NCBI RefSeq assembly: GCF_017352375.1
Contig: NZ_JAFEVR010000008.1
Span: forward strand, 310,001 to 374,000
DNA: 64,000 bases
Direction: 5' to 3'
Source of the DNA: Mycolicibacterium sp. S2-37
GTDB lineage: Bacteria > Actinomycetota > Actinomycetes > Mycobacteriales > Mycobacteriaceae
The notes under the pieces were generated by a model, which saw only the letters and a program-made list of their open reading frames with translations, did no database searches and had not been told where the DNA came from. Shown here piece after piece: positions 24,939 to 33,612 of the stretch. Position 1 is the stretch's first letter, and every line of letters starts with the position of its first letter. The position numbers and the translations under genes are program-made.

Positions 24939-25844
24939 GTGCATCCTCAACATATGGCCGAGTCACGCCGGCAGTTGCCGCCGCAGATCAAGCGCGTCAA
25001 GCTCGCCGCTCGTGCTGGCGGCCGCCCGGTCGTCCGCTACCAGCTGACCGTCGACGTCGGTGTGGTCGATGGGAAGAGGAAGCAGTTTCGGAAGCGGTAC
25101 CCGAGTGAGCGGGAGGCACGCGACGCGCTCGATGAGATCCGCGGGGAGGTCGCCCGCGGCACCTATGTCCACTCGACGAAGACCACGGTGGCGCAGGCCT
25201 GCGATGACTGGCTGGCGTCGAAGCACGGGCTGAAGCCGTCGACCCTGCACGGGCATCGGGTGTCACTCGGGCCCGTTACCGCGGCGCTCGGCGGGGTCGA
25301 GGTGCAGAAGCTGACGAAGCGTCACGTCGACGACCTCGTCACCGCGCTTCGGGCCGGCGGGATGAAGTCGCCCACCGGGAAGGACCGGCGGCCGTGGACG
25401 CCGCGGTCGGTGAACTACATGCTCGGCCTGTTGACCGCGGTCCTCGAGGACCAGATGAAGCAGGGGAAGGTGGTGCGCAACGTTGCCGCCCTGGTCGACC
25501 GGATCCCGGCCGACCCGAAGCCCGCGAACACGCTCGAGCCGCGCGAGGTCGAGCGGGTGCTCGAGCACATCGCCGGTGACCGGTACGCGATCGCGTGGCA
25601 CCTCGCGCTGTCCGGCCTTCGCCGCGGCGAGATAGCTGGACTGCGGTGGGAAGACGTCGATCTCGACGCCAGCATGATGCATCTGCAGAACGTGCCGATC
25701 GCGCTGATCGCCGCGTGGCTCGGGCACGCGTCGAGCGCATTCACGATGGCGACGTACGTCCACTCGCAGCCGTCGGCGCTGGCCGCCGCCGCGGAGGGCC
25801 TTTCCCGAATAGCTGTGTCCGAATTGATCGAAGGCAGTAACTAG
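24939..25844 (+). CDS. Tyrosine recombinase/integrase with internal deletion
   Basis: 301 aa (MAESRRQLPP at 24954 is an alternative start). An Arm-type N-terminal domain (about 30-75) and a SAM-like core-binding domain (about 80-185) are followed by the catalytic domain. Catalytic Arg-I is present in LSGLRRGEIAGLRWEDVDLD, and the final box GHASSAFTMATYVH has the His and the nucleophile Tyr273. Between them the usual stretch of roughly 80-100 residues with the catalytic Lys and the HxxR box is absent: DLDAS runs directly into MMHLQNVPIALIAAWLGH, with the junction near 25670. The frame is kept. The protein is almost certainly inactive as a recombinase. Confidence 0.85.
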   Translation: MHPQHMAESRRQLPPQIKRVKLAARAGGRPVVRYQLTVDVGVVDGKRKQFRKRYPSEREARDALDEIRGEVARGTYVHSTKTTVAQACDDWLASKHGLKPSTLHGHRVSLGPVTAALGGVEVQKLTKRHVDDLVTALRAGGMKSPTGKDRRPWTPRSVNYMLGLLTAVLEDQMKQGKVVRNVAALVDRIPADPKPANTLEPREVERVLEHIAGDRYAIAWHLALSGLRRGEIAGLRWEDVDLDASMMHLQNVPIALIAAWLGHASSAFTMATYVHSQPSALAAAAEGLSRIAVSELIEGSN

Positions 25845-25850
25845 TTACCT

Positions 25851-26534
25851 ATGTCCCGTACGAAACGCTCACGCGATGACCTGTTGGTGTTGCTGTACGA
25901 GCAACTTGGCTTTCTCGATGCATCCAGCCAACTATTCGACACTGGCAAGCCTGCCGAGGCCAAGCGGATCGCTACAACACTTCGTGTTCTCTTCCACCAC
26001 AAGAGCCGCGCCCAAGCATTGATGTATCAACTCGGGTTGCATGACGGGCTGGGCTGGCTGGACACGGCTGGCAGAGTCGAGCCAACGAATCTGCTCTCGC
26101 AATCGAACTTGACTGTCGTGAAGATGACCACAGGTCCGAACGCTGACGCCCAGTTCGTTGCCCCGTTGTCGAATTACTACTCAGGGCCTTCGCCGTTCGC
26201 CTCAGAACGGCAACGCGGAATGTTGATCCCGTTCGAACAGTGGTGGACGAATGCGGTCATACGCGATGAGGACCGAACCGAATTCTCCCGGCGCGACCTC
26301 GTGCTCGCAGTCGCCGATCAAGACGGCGGGGCGCACATCGATCCCGAGGCAAGCGAGGCACACACTCGGTTGGCCGACAGCAATTCGATGGGCTGGCTGT
26401 TTGACGACGGCCGGGGGGCGGGAGACCGACCGCTCAGTAGCAACCCGGTCTTCGCGTCCTTGCGGCAGGTGTCGTACGAGGTGATGGAGTCGATCGCACG
26501 GCAACGGACTGTGATCAACCGCGGTTCCGCCTAG
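25851..26534 (+). CDS. Hypothetical protein in the integrated element
   Basis: 227 aa, starting 6 nt after the integrase stop. It begins MSRTKRSRDDLLVLLYEQLG and has a helical N-terminal part with AEAKRIATTLRVLFHHKSRA. A more polar part follows (FEQWWTNAVIRDEDRTEFSR, GAHIDPEASEAH). It has no signal peptide or membrane helix and no recognised catalytic motif. Related proteins with a DDLL..E..GFL N-terminus occur singly in many bacteria, but no function is known to me. It is the last gene of the element before attR. Confidence 0.65.
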   Translation: MSRTKRSRDDLLVLLYEQLGFLDASSQLFDTGKPAEAKRIATTLRVLFHHKSRAQALMYQLGLHDGLGWLDTAGRVEPTNLLSQSNLTVVKMTTGPNADAQFVAPLSNYYSGPSPFASERQRGMLIPFEQWWTNAVIRDEDRTEFSRRDLVLAVADQDGGAHIDPEASEAHTRLADSNSMGWLFDDGRGAGDRPLSSNPVFASLRQVSYEVMESIARQRTVINRGSA

Positions 26535-26554
26535 TCACGCAGAGTTCCCCGCGG

Positions 26555-26580
26555 GTTGTGACAATCCGTGACAAGTTCGG
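26555..26580. repeat. Candidate right arm-type integrase site
   Basis: GTTGTGACAATCCGTGACAA then GTTCGG, a near copy of 22775-22799 at the opposite end of the element, about 45 nt from attR. Confidence 0.5.
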
Positions 26581-26596
26581 GCCGTTCGAACAAGAA

Positions 26597-26618
26597 AGCC
26601 CCACTCGAAAGTGGGGCT
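26597..26618 (-). terminator. tRNA-Tyr terminator carried by the element
   Basis: AGCCCCACT, loop CGAA, AGTGGGGCT: a 9-bp stem followed on the minus strand by TTTCTTG. It begins 9 nt after the tRNA 3' end. As it lies on the element side of attR, the element brought its own terminator and kept tRNA-Tyr expression intact. Confidence 0.75.
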
Positions 26619-26623
26619 GACCT

Positions 26624-26681
26624 GCGTGGCAGGTACAGGATTCGAACCTGTGTAGGCGTAAGCCGACGGATTTACAGTCCG
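26624..26681 (-). repeat. attR: 58-bp repeat inside intact tRNA-Tyr
   Basis: The 58-bp sequence identical to attL at 22615-22672. Here it is joined to the 5' half of tRNA-Tyr, so the functional gene is rebuilt at this end. Confidence 0.9.
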
Positions 26682-26709
26682 CTCCCATTGGCCGCTCGGG
26701 CAACCTGCC
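26627..26709 (-). tRNA. tRNA-Tyr (GTA)
   Basis: 83 nt on the minus strand. The acceptor stem GGCAGGT pairs with ACCTGCC, with discriminator A. The anticodon loop reads CTGTAAA (anticodon GTA). There is a long variable arm, as expected for bacterial tRNA-Tyr, and the T arm is CAGGTTCGAATCCTG. CCA is not encoded. The 3' half was the integration target of the element at 22615-26681. Confidence 0.96.
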
Positions 26710-26823
26710 TCAGGATCGCACCGTCCTGACGGATTTGGTGCGACTAGCAGGGTACAACGAGGATGGGCCGAAGACGAAAACGCCTCAGGGCGGCAAGCCG
26801 AACCAGCAGGAGGGAGCGAGTCC

Positions 26824-27315
26824 ATGGCGGATTCCAGCTTCGACGTCGTCAGCAAGGTCGACCGCCAGGAGGTCGACAACGCGCTCAATCAGGCCGCCAA
26901 GGAACTGAGCACGCGCTTTGACTTCCGCGGCACCGACACCACCATCGCCTGGAAGGGCGAGGAGGCCATCGAGATCGTCAGCTCCACCGAGGAGCGGGTG
27001 AAAGCCGCCGTCGACGTCTTCAAGGAGAAGCTCGTCCGCCGCGACATCTCCATGAAGGCCTTCGACGCCGGCGACCCCCAGCCCAGCGGCAAGACCTTCA
27101 AGGTCTCGGGCACCCTCAAGCAGGGCATCACCAGCGAGGAAGCCAAGAAGATCACCAAGATCATCCGCGACGAGGGGCCCAAGGGCGTCAAGGCGCAGAT
27201 TCAGGGCGAGGAGATCCGCGTCAGCTCGAAGAAGCGCGACGATCTACAGGCAGTCATCTCCCTGCTGAAGGGGTCCGATCTCGAGGTAGCGCTGCAGTTC
27301 GTCAACTACCGCTGA
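26824..27315 (+). CDS. YajQ-family nucleotide-binding protein
   Basis: 163 aa, the usual length for YajQ. It begins [20 protein letters not shown] and has the two-fold ferredoxin-like repeats with FDFRGTDT and [19 protein letters not shown]. YajQ homologues bind cyclic di-GMP or RNA in other bacteria. The M. tuberculosis equivalent is Rv0566c, in the same neighbourhood as gpdA1, so synteny supports the call. GGAGGGAG lies upstream of the ATG. Confidence 0.93.
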   Translation: MADSSFDVVSKVDRQEVDNALNQAAKELSTRFDFRGTDTTIAWKGEEAIEIVSSTEERVKAAVDVFKEKLVRRDISMKAFDAGDPQPSGKTFKVSGTLKQGITSEEAKKITKIIRDEGPKGVKAQIQGEEIRVSSKKRDDLQAVISLLKGSDLEVALQFVNYR

Positions 27316-27453
27316 GCGGCTAGCGTCGAGCTCGACATGAGGGCTGCCCGCCGGCCCGGTCAACAACCATGACGTCGATTTCGACGTGCGACGCCCAGCG
27401 CGCGCTCCCCAAATCGACCTCCCGAGCGCATCAGCAGACCTACGCTGATCGCC

Positions 27454-28479
27454 ATGGCACCTGCGCAACGTGAACCCAATGTCGTTGTTCTCGGTGGTGG
27501 ATCCTGGGGCACCACGGTGGCGTCGATCTGCTCCCGCCGCGCCCCCACCATCCAGTGGGTGCGCTCCGAGGACACCGCAAAGGACATCAACGCCAACCAC
27601 CGCAACTCGCGCTACCTCGGCGACGACTGCGTGCTGAGCGAGACACTGCGCGCCACCACCGACTTCGCCGAGGCCGCCAATTGCGCCGACGTCGTGGTCA
27701 TGGGTGTGCCGTCGCACGGGTTCCGCGGCGTCCTCGAGGAGCTCGCCGGCGAGCTGCGCCCGTGGGTGCCCGTCGTGTCGCTGGTCAAGGGTCTCGAGCA
27801 GGGCACCAACAAGCGGATGAGCCAGATCGTCAGCGAGGTGCTGCCCGGCCATCCGGCCGGGATCCTCGCCGGCCCCAACATCGCCCGTGAGGTCGCCGAC
27901 GGCTACGCCGCCGCCGCGGTGCTCGCCATGCCCGACCCCTATCTCGCCGCCCAGCTCGCAGAGTTGTTCCGCACCAAACGTTTCCGCACCTACACCACCG
28001 ATGACGTGGTGGGCGTCGAGATGGCAGGGGCGCTGAAGAACGTCTACGCGATCGCCGTCGGCATGGGCTACTCCCTGGGTATCGGCGAGAACACCCGCGC
28101 CATGGTGATCGCCCGCGCGGTGCGCGAGATGTCCAAACTCGGCGAGGCCATGGGCGGCCAGCGCGACACCTTCGCCGGCCTCGCCGGTATGGGCGACCTC
28201 ATCGTCACCTGCACCAGCCAGCGCAGCCGCAACCGCCATGTCGGCGAACAGCTGGGCACCGGCAAGCCGATCGACGAGATCATCGCGGCAATGAACCAGG
28301 TCGCCGAGGGCGTGAAGGCCTCCAAGGTGATCATGGAGTTCGCCGACGAGTACGGTCTCAACATGCCGATCGCCCGCGAGGTCGACGGCGTCATCAACCA
28401 CGGGTCCACCGTCGAGCAGGCCTACCGCGGACTCGTCGCCGAGAAGCCCGGCCACGAGGTGCACGGACAGGGCTTCTAG
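27454..28479 (+). CDS. gpdA1: NAD(P)-dependent glycerol-3-phosphate dehydrogenase
   Basis: 341 aa. It converts dihydroxyacetone phosphate to sn-glycerol 3-phosphate for phospholipid synthesis in the cytosol. The nucleotide-binding GGGSWGTT lies near residue 14, and the catalytic Lys in EMAGALKNVYAIAVGMG near residue 195. The substrate-binding NRHVGEQLGTG and GLAGMGDLIVTCTSQRSRN are intact. Its place between a yajQ homologue and htpX matches M. tuberculosis gpdA1 (Rv0564c). It overlaps the convergent EAL gene by 4 nt. Confidence 0.92.
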   Translation: MAPAQREPNVVVLGGGSWGTTVASICSRRAPTIQWVRSEDTAKDINANHRNSRYLGDDCVLSETLRATTDFAEAANCADVVVMGVPSHGFRGVLEELAGELRPWVPVVSLVKGLEQGTNKRMSQIVSEVLPGHPAGILAGPNIAREVADGYAAAAVLAMPDPYLAAQLAELFRTKRFRTYTTDDVVGVEMAGALKNVYAIAVGMGYSLGIGENTRAMVIARAVREMSKLGEAMGGQRDTFAGLAGMGDLIVTCTSQRSRNRHVGEQLGTGKPIDEIIAAMNQVAEGVKASKVIMEFADEYGLNMPIAREVDGVINHGSTVEQAYRGLVAEKPGHEVHGQGF

Positions 28480-29729
28480 AGCATCCGGTCGAGCATGTTG
28501 CGCGCTGCCTCGGTCACCAGCGTGCGGTCATAGGTGATCGCGAACTCGAACCTGCGGTCCTCGTCTGCGGGTTCGGGCCCACCCGGTTCGAGTCCGAGTT
28601 CACGCGCCAGCAGCGCCACGCAGTGGTGCGGCCCCAGCACCACCACCGTCCACTCCTTGCACAGTGAGTCCGCCGAATTCAGTGCGATCGCACGGACTCG
28701 CGGGTCCGATTCCTCGGGCAGCGCCTCGGCGAAGATTGCCACCAGCGGACAGGTCTGCGCCAGTTTCCGGTACTGGCCGCGAGTGCGGTCGGTGTAGTGC
28801 TCGGCGTGCTGTAGCGCCGCAAGCACCATCGGCGGGTCGGCCGCCAGCATGGCTTGGCTCTCGATGTGCCGCGTGAACGCGTGCAGCGTCTCCTTGCGCG
28901 CCGCGCGGATGGGCACCCTGCCGGCGATCAACTCGAACGGCGAATCGGCGGCCGGCGCTTCGCCGTCGCCCCGCTGCGGCGGCGACCACGGAATCGGCCG
29001 CTGATCCGTGAGCGACGCCGCGCGGCCGTAGCGGTAGCCCTGTCCGAGCGAGGCACCCAGCCCGAGGGCCTGCTCGAGGTGTTCGTCGGTCTCGATGCCC
29101 TCCGCGAGGATCACGGCGCCCGTGCGTTCGTGATGGGCCAGCACCGCCGACAGCGTGCGGGCCTGATCGGCGCGCGGCCGGAACTGCACCAGATCGATAT
29201 CGAGTTTCATGATGTCCGGGCACACCACGTCGAGCAGTGCCAGCGAATCGGGGTGCACGCCGATGTCGTCGAGCGCGATGGCGAACCCGTCGGCCCGCAG
29301 CGCGGCCGCCTTCCGCAACACGGTGCGCGGGTGTACGAGCAGGTCGCGTTCGGTGAACTCGAACATCAGGTTGAGTGCGCCGTGGCCGCGGTCCATCACC
29401 TCGTCGTCGGACCGGCCCATGTACGGGGTGCCCGGCTCGCAGTTGACCAGCAGCAGACTGCCGTCGGGGAGTTCGCTGTCCAGTGCGCCGCGGATCGCCG
29501 CGTCGATGCAGGCCCGATCCAGGCGGTCGAGCTGACCGGTCTCGACGGCGTGCGTGATGACCCGTTGGGGGCTGGGATCGTCGAGTTGCGGCCAGCGGGC
29601 CAGCGCCTCGAAGCCGACGACCTGGCCATCGACCAGCGAGACGATCGGCTGATAGGCGGGCACGATCCCGATACCGGCGACCGCGGCGTCCAGAATGTCC
29701 TCGGAGTTACTTCTGATCGCCACTGTCAC
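28476..29729 (-). CDS. EAL-DICT domain protein (cyclic di-GMP phosphodiesterase-like)
   Basis: 417 aa; GTG start. The N-terminal EAL domain (about 20-245) has the signature GFEALARW and the metal and catalytic residues in LVNCEP, EFTERD, LDDIGVHPDS, KLDIDLVQ and LAEGIET, so it may be active. A C-terminal DICT domain (about 265-405), a sensor module common in actinobacteria, has the segment RYxxxA-like ALQHAEHYTDRTRGQYRKLA. No membrane segment. It probably couples a signal to cyclic di-GMP breakdown. Confidence 0.87.
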   Translation of the reverse strand: MTVAIRSNSEDILDAAVAGIGIVPAYQPIVSLVDGQVVGFEALARWPQLDDPSPQRVITHAVETGQLDRLDRACIDAAIRGALDSELPDGSLLLVNCEPGTPYMGRSDDEVMDRGHGALNLMFEFTERDLLVHPRTVLRKAAALRADGFAIALDDIGVHPDSLALLDVVCPDIMKLDIDLVQFRPRADQARTLSAVLAHHERTGAVILAEGIETDEHLEQALGLGASLGQGYRYGRAASLTDQRPIPWSPPQRGDGEAPAADSPFELIAGRVPIRAARKETLHAFTRHIESQAMLAADPPMVLAALQHAEHYTDRTRGQYRKLAQTCPLVAIFAEALPEESDPRVRAIALNSADSLCKEWTVVVLGPHHCVALLARELGLEPGGPEPADEDRRFEFAITYDRTLVTEAARNMLDRML

Positions 29730-29776
29730 CCCGAACCATTGCGGCAGACGGACCGCGCTATGTGATGCGAGACAGC

Positions 29777-30292
29777 CTAACCGCGATTGACGAGCGGGTT
29801 GGTGACTCCGACGGTGTAGCTGCCGGCAGGGCTGATGACGAAGCCTGCGCCGGTCTGGGCGTCGGAGCAGGTGGTGGCCACCCCGTCGGTGCCGCAGCTC
29901 AACGTGCGGTAGCTCAGCCGGGTGTTGGGCGGCAGCGGTTTGGTGCCGCCCGCCATGGCGAAGACGGGACCGCCCGCGGAGCTGAAGCCGGGCAGACCGC
30001 CGATCGAACCGCTGACCAGATTCGCGCCGTCCGGCGCGGCGGGGATGGCGCCGTTGCAGCCGTACATGCCACTGCGCTGGATCACACAGGTGAGGCCGCC
30101 GGGTGCGGTGAACCCGTACCAGGTGCCGTCCATGACGGCGAAATCCTTGGGGTTGACCGGGGCGAAGGCATTGACGTTGGGAAGCGGTGGCGGCGGTGGC
30201 GGTGCAGGTTGTGCAGCCGCGACCCCCGGCATCACACCTACGACAGCCGCCCCCACGGCTCCGACCACGCCGATCAGATGTCTGCTCAGCAC
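29777..30292 (-). CDS. Secreted protein of unknown function
   Basis: 171 aa. A Sec signal peptide (about 1-28, ending VAAAQP) is followed by a Pro-rich stretch APPPPPPLPN. A small globular domain follows with four Cys (TCVIQRSGMYGCNG and LSCGTDGVATTCSDA) that could form two disulfides. It is of the kind conserved among mycobacteria as an exported protein without known activity. It stands alone between the EAL gene and htpX. Confidence 0.75.
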   Translation of the reverse strand: MLSRHLIGVVGAVGAAVVGVMPGVAAAQPAPPPPPPLPNVNAFAPVNPKDFAVMDGTWYGFTAPGGLTCVIQRSGMYGCNGAIPAAPDGANLVSGSIGGLPGFSSAGGPVFAMAGGTKPLPPNTRLSYRTLSCGTDGVATTCSDAQTGAGFVISPAGSYTVGVTNPLVNRG

Positions 30293-30347
30293 GCAGTCAC
30301 CCTAACGTGGGGCGCAAAGGTTGACCACAGCAAGCGTCCGGCGCAGG

Positions 30348-31223
30348 TCAGTAGTGGCCTGGCCCGCGGCCGGCCATGGCCTCGAGACGGCGGATGCGGT
30401 CCTCGATCGGCGGATGCGTGGAGAACATTTTGCCGATCTTCTCGCCGGAGCGGAACGGGCTGGCGATCATCAGGTGGGCTTGATCGGCCAGCTGCGGCTG
30501 CGGGGGCAGCGGCGCCGCCTCCACCCCGCCGGCGATCTTGCGCAGCGCGGACGCCAGCGCGAGCGGGTCTCCGGTCAGTTCGGCGCCGGACTGGTCGGCC
30601 TGGTACTCCCGCGACCGCGACACCGCCAGCCGCACCACCGTCGCCGCGATCGGACCCAGCAGCGAAACCAGCAGGAGCATGAAGGGATTGGTGCCCTCGC
30701 GGTTGCCACCGAACATGCCGGCGAACAGCGCGATATTGGCCAGCGCAGTGATCACCGACGCCATCGCACCCGCCACACACGAGATCAGGATGTCGCGGTT
30801 GTACACGTGGGAGAGCTCGTGGCCGAGCACCGCACGCAGCTCACGCTCGTTGAGGATCTGCAGGATGCCCGTCGTGCAGCACACCGCCGAATTGCGGGGA
30901 TTGCGGCCGGTGGCGAAGGCATTGGGATTGGCGGTGTCGGAGATGTAGAGCCGCGGCATCGGCTGGTGTGCGGCGTTGGCGAGCTCCCGCACGATCCGGT
31001 ACATCACCGGCGCCTGCAGTTCGCTGACCGGCTGGGCGTGCATCGCCCGCAGCGCCATCTTGTCGCTGTTGAAGTACACGTAGGCGTTCAAGCCGATGGC
31101 GAACAGCACCGCCAGCGCCATGATGGACCGACCGAACAGCGAGCCGACGAAGACGATCAGCGCCGACATGCCCACCAGCAACAGGAACGTCTTGAACCTG
31201 TTGGCGTGCGGATTCCATGTCAT
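30348..31223 (-). CDS. htpX: HtpX zinc metalloprotease
   Basis: 291-aa membrane protease for quality control of membrane proteins. Two N-terminal helices (about 11-50) precede the zinc motif HELSH (135-139). Two more helices follow ([20 protein letters not shown] and [20 protein letters not shown]), and the third ligand Glu lies in [11 protein letters not shown]. The C-terminal [17 protein letters not shown] is the family tail. The equivalent is M. tuberculosis Rv0563, divergent from gpdA1 and near grcC1, as here. Confidence 0.95.
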   Translation of the reverse strand: MTWNPHANRFKTFLLLVGMSALIVFVGSLFGRSIMALAVLFAIGLNAYVYFNSDKMALRAMHAQPVSELQAPVMYRIVRELANAAHQPMPRLYISDTANPNAFATGRNPRNSAVCCTTGILQILNERELRAVLGHELSHVYNRDILISCVAGAMASVITALANIALFAGMFGGNREGTNPFMLLLVSLLGPIAATVVRLAVSRSREYQADQSGAELTGDPLALASALRKIAGGVEAAPLPPQPQLADQAHLMIASPFRSGEKIGKMFSTHPPIEDRIRRLEAMAGRGPGHY

Positions 31224-31302
31224 CGAATCTGTCTCCTAAGCGTCGTGAGAACTGATCCTCGCTGACTGAACGCTGCACACCGCGCTTCGGGTTCCGCGCG
31301 GC

Positions 31303-32310
31303 TCAGCCGTGTCGGGTGATGGTGTAGTCGACCAGCGACGCCAGCGCCTGTCGTCCCGGACCATCGGGCAGCTGCGCGAGCTCGTCGCGGGCCTGCTGCG
31401 CATAGCGCGTCACGGTCGCTTTGGCTTGCTCCATACCTGGTGAGCGGCGCAGCAGACGCAGCGCCTCGGCCAGGTCGTCGTCGTTGTCGACGGGCCGGGC
31501 GAGCAGTTCGCGCAGCCGATCGGCGTCCGGGCCGGTCTCGCGCAGGGCGTAGAGCACCGGCAGGGTGTGAACACCCTCACGTAGATCCGTACCGGGCAGC
31601 TTGCCCGACTCATCCGGATCGCTGTCGATGTCGATGATGTCGTCGGAGATCTGGAAGGCGGTGCCGACGATGCCGCCCAGCCGCGCCAGCCGTTCGATCT
31701 GGTCCTCGCCTGCGCCGGAGAACGTCGCGCCGAAGCGGCCCGAGGCGGCGATCAGGCAGGCCGTCTTCTCGTAGACGACCTTGAGGTAGTGGTCGACCTC
31801 GTCAGCGCCCTCGGCCGACCCGCGGGTCTCCCGCATCTGGCCGGTGACCAGCTGGGCGAAGGTGTCGGCGATGATCCGCACCGCGTCGGGTCCGAGTCGC
31901 GACACCAGCCGCGAGGCCGTCGCGAAGAGGTAGTCCCCGGCCAGGATGGCGATGTTGTTGCTCCAGCGGGCGTTGGCACTGGGGGCACCGCGGCGCAACT
32001 GGGCCTCGTCCATGACGTCGTCGTGATACAGCGTGGCCAGATGAACCAGCTCGATCACCGCACCCGCAACCGTCACCTGCCAGGCGTCCGGCTCCGGACC
32101 CAGCCGCGCCGAGAGCACAGTGAACAGGGGACGGAACCGTTTGCCGCCGGCCTGGAAGAGATGCTGAACCGCCTCAGCCATCAACTCGTCGGCCCGACCG
32201 AGTTCCTCCGACATCAGCTCTTCGATCCGGGCAACCCCGTCGCGGACTTCTGCCGCGAAGGCCGGATCGCCGAAGTCGACCCCTGCCACCACGGTCGCTG
32301 GTGTCCTCAC
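31303..32310 (-). CDS. grcC1: Polyprenyl diphosphate synthase
   Basis: 335 aa; the GTG start at 32310 (VRTPATVVAGVD) fits the family, while upstream residues do not. A trans-isoprenyl diphosphate synthase that elongates allylic diphosphates with IPP. The first Asp-rich motif is in YHDDVMDEA, the second in DDIIDIDSD, and FQAGGKRFRP carries the substrate Lys-Arg. It is divergent from menJ, the reductase of the menaquinone isoprenoid tail, with 21 nt between starts. It therefore most likely makes the quinone side chain. The equivalent is Rv0562. Confidence 0.92.
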   Translation of the reverse strand: MRTPATVVAGVDFGDPAFAAEVRDGVARIEELMSEELGRADELMAEAVQHLFQAGGKRFRPLFTVLSARLGPEPDAWQVTVAGAVIELVHLATLYHDDVMDEAQLRRGAPSANARWSNNIAILAGDYLFATASRLVSRLGPDAVRIIADTFAQLVTGQMRETRGSAEGADEVDHYLKVVYEKTACLIAASGRFGATFSGAGEDQIERLARLGGIVGTAFQISDDIIDIDSDPDESGKLPGTDLREGVHTLPVLYALRETGPDADRLRELLARPVDNDDDLAEALRLLRRSPGMEQAKATVTRYAQQARDELAQLPDGPGRQALASLVDYTITRHG

Positions 32311-32331
32311 CCTGCCAACATACTGGGATCC

Positions 32332-33612
32332 ATGAACGTAGCGGCGGGCAGGAGCGGCGGGGGCACCTCCCGCCTGCGGGGGCCGACCCGGGGATGGACG
32401 AGGGCCGACGTGGTCGTCGTCGGCGCCGGACCCGCGGGGTCGGCAGCCGCTGCGTGGGCGGCCCGGGCCGGACGCGACGTCCTGGTGATCGATTCCGCGC
32501 AGTTTCCGCGCGACAAGGCCTGCGGCGACGGGTTGACTCCGCGAGCGGTCGCGGAACTGGAACGCCTCGGACTCGGGTCCTGGCTGGACACGCGCATCCG
32601 CCATCGCGGGCTGCGGATGTCGGGGTTCGGCGCCGACGTCGAAATCGAGTGGCCGGGTCCGTCGTTCCCGTCGACCGGCAGCGCGGTCCCCCGCACCGAA
32701 CTGGACGACCGGATCCGCGCGGTGGCCGCCGACGACGGCGCCAAGATGCTGCTGGGCGCGAAAGCGGTTTCGGTGCAGCATGACTCGTCCGGCCGAGTCA
32801 CCGAGGTGCAGCTGGACTCAGGTGACTCGATCCGGGTCGGCACACTGATCGTCGCCGACGGCGCCCGCTCGACCCTGGGAAGGGTGCTGGGCCGCGAATG
32901 GCACCAGCAGACCGTCTACGGCGTCGCGGTCCGCGCGTACATCGCCACGCCGCGCAGCGACGAACCGTGGATCACCTCGCATCTCGAGCTGCGTTCCCCC
33001 GAACAACAGGTGCTGCCGGGTTACGGGTGGATCTTCCCGCTCGGCAACGGCGAGGTGAACATCGGCGTCGGGGCGCTGGCCACCGACAAGCGACCCGCCG
33101 ACGCCGCGCTGCGCCCGCTGCTGTCCTATTACACGAGCCTGCGCCGTGAGGAGTGGGGCTTCGAGGGGGAGCCGCGGGCGCCACTGTCGGCGTTGTTGCC
33201 GATGGGCGGCGCCGTCTCCGGCGTCGCCGGGCCGAACTGGATGCTGATCGGTGACGCAGCGGCCTGCGTCAACCCGCTCAACGGCGAAGGCATCGACTAC
33301 GGGCTGGAAAGCGGGCGACTCGCCGCGGAGCTGATCGGCAACGGCGACCTGACCCACGCCTGGCCCGCCGTGCTGCAGGAACACTATGCGCGCGGGTTCT
33401 CCGCGGCCCGCCGGCTGGCGCTGCTGCTGACCCTGCCCCGCTTCCTGCCGCTGACCGGACCGGTGGCGATGCGCTCCACGGCACTCATGCGGATCGCGGT
33501 CCGCGTGATGGGCAACCTGGTGACCGACGAGGACGCCGACTGGATCGCCCGGGTCTGGCGGGTCGGGGGGCTGGCGTCGCGCGGGCTGGACAGCCGACCG
33601 CCGTTCACTTGA
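32332..33612 (+). CDS. menJ: Menaquinone reductase MenJ (geranylgeranyl reductase family)
   Basis: 426-aa FAD enzyme that saturates one isoprene unit of menaquinone. The dinucleotide motif VVVGAGPAGSAAA lies near residue 28. The family motif DKACGDGLTPRAV is intact, and the second FAD motif is IGDAAACVNPLNGEGIDYGL. The start at 32332 is preferred over the long open frame upstream, which runs antisense through grcC1. It is divergent from the prenyl synthase, as in M. tuberculosis (Rv0561c). Its last 8 nt overlap the next convergent gene. Confidence 0.93.
   Translation: MNVAAGRSGGGTSRLRGPTRGWTRADVVVVGAGPAGSAAAAWAARAGRDVLVIDSAQFPRDKACGDGLTPRAVAELERLGLGSWLDTRIRHRGLRMSGFGADVEIEWPGPSFPSTGSAVPRTELDDRIRAVAADDGAKMLLGAKAVSVQHDSSGRVTEVQLDSGDSIRVGTLIVADGARSTLGRVLGREWHQQTVYGVAVRAYIATPRSDEPWITSHLELRSPEQQVLPGYGWIFPLGNGEVNIGVGALATDKRPADAALRPLLSYYTSLRREEWGFEGEPRAPLSALLPMGGAVSGVAGPNWMLIGDAAACVNPLNGEGIDYGLESGRLAAELIGNGDLTHAWPAVLQEHYARGFSAARRLALLLTLPRFLPLTGPVAMRSTALMRIAVRVMGNLVTDEDADWIARVWRVGGLASRGLDSRPPFT

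Larger units (their letters stand above)
22615..26681. mobile_element. Integrative element in tRNA-Tyr(GTA), probably locked
   Basis: A 4.07-kb element bounded by 58-bp direct repeats of the tRNA-Tyr 3' half. Cargo in order: ImmA/IrrE metalloprotease, DUF3263 protein, Fic protein (opposite strand), tyrosine integrase, hypothetical protein. Paired GTGACAA-type repeats lie inside each end. The integrase lacks its HxxR segment, so excision would need help from another element. ImmA and DUF3263 proteins are typical of mycobacteriophages, so this is probably a reduced prophage or phage satellite. Confidence 0.88.
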
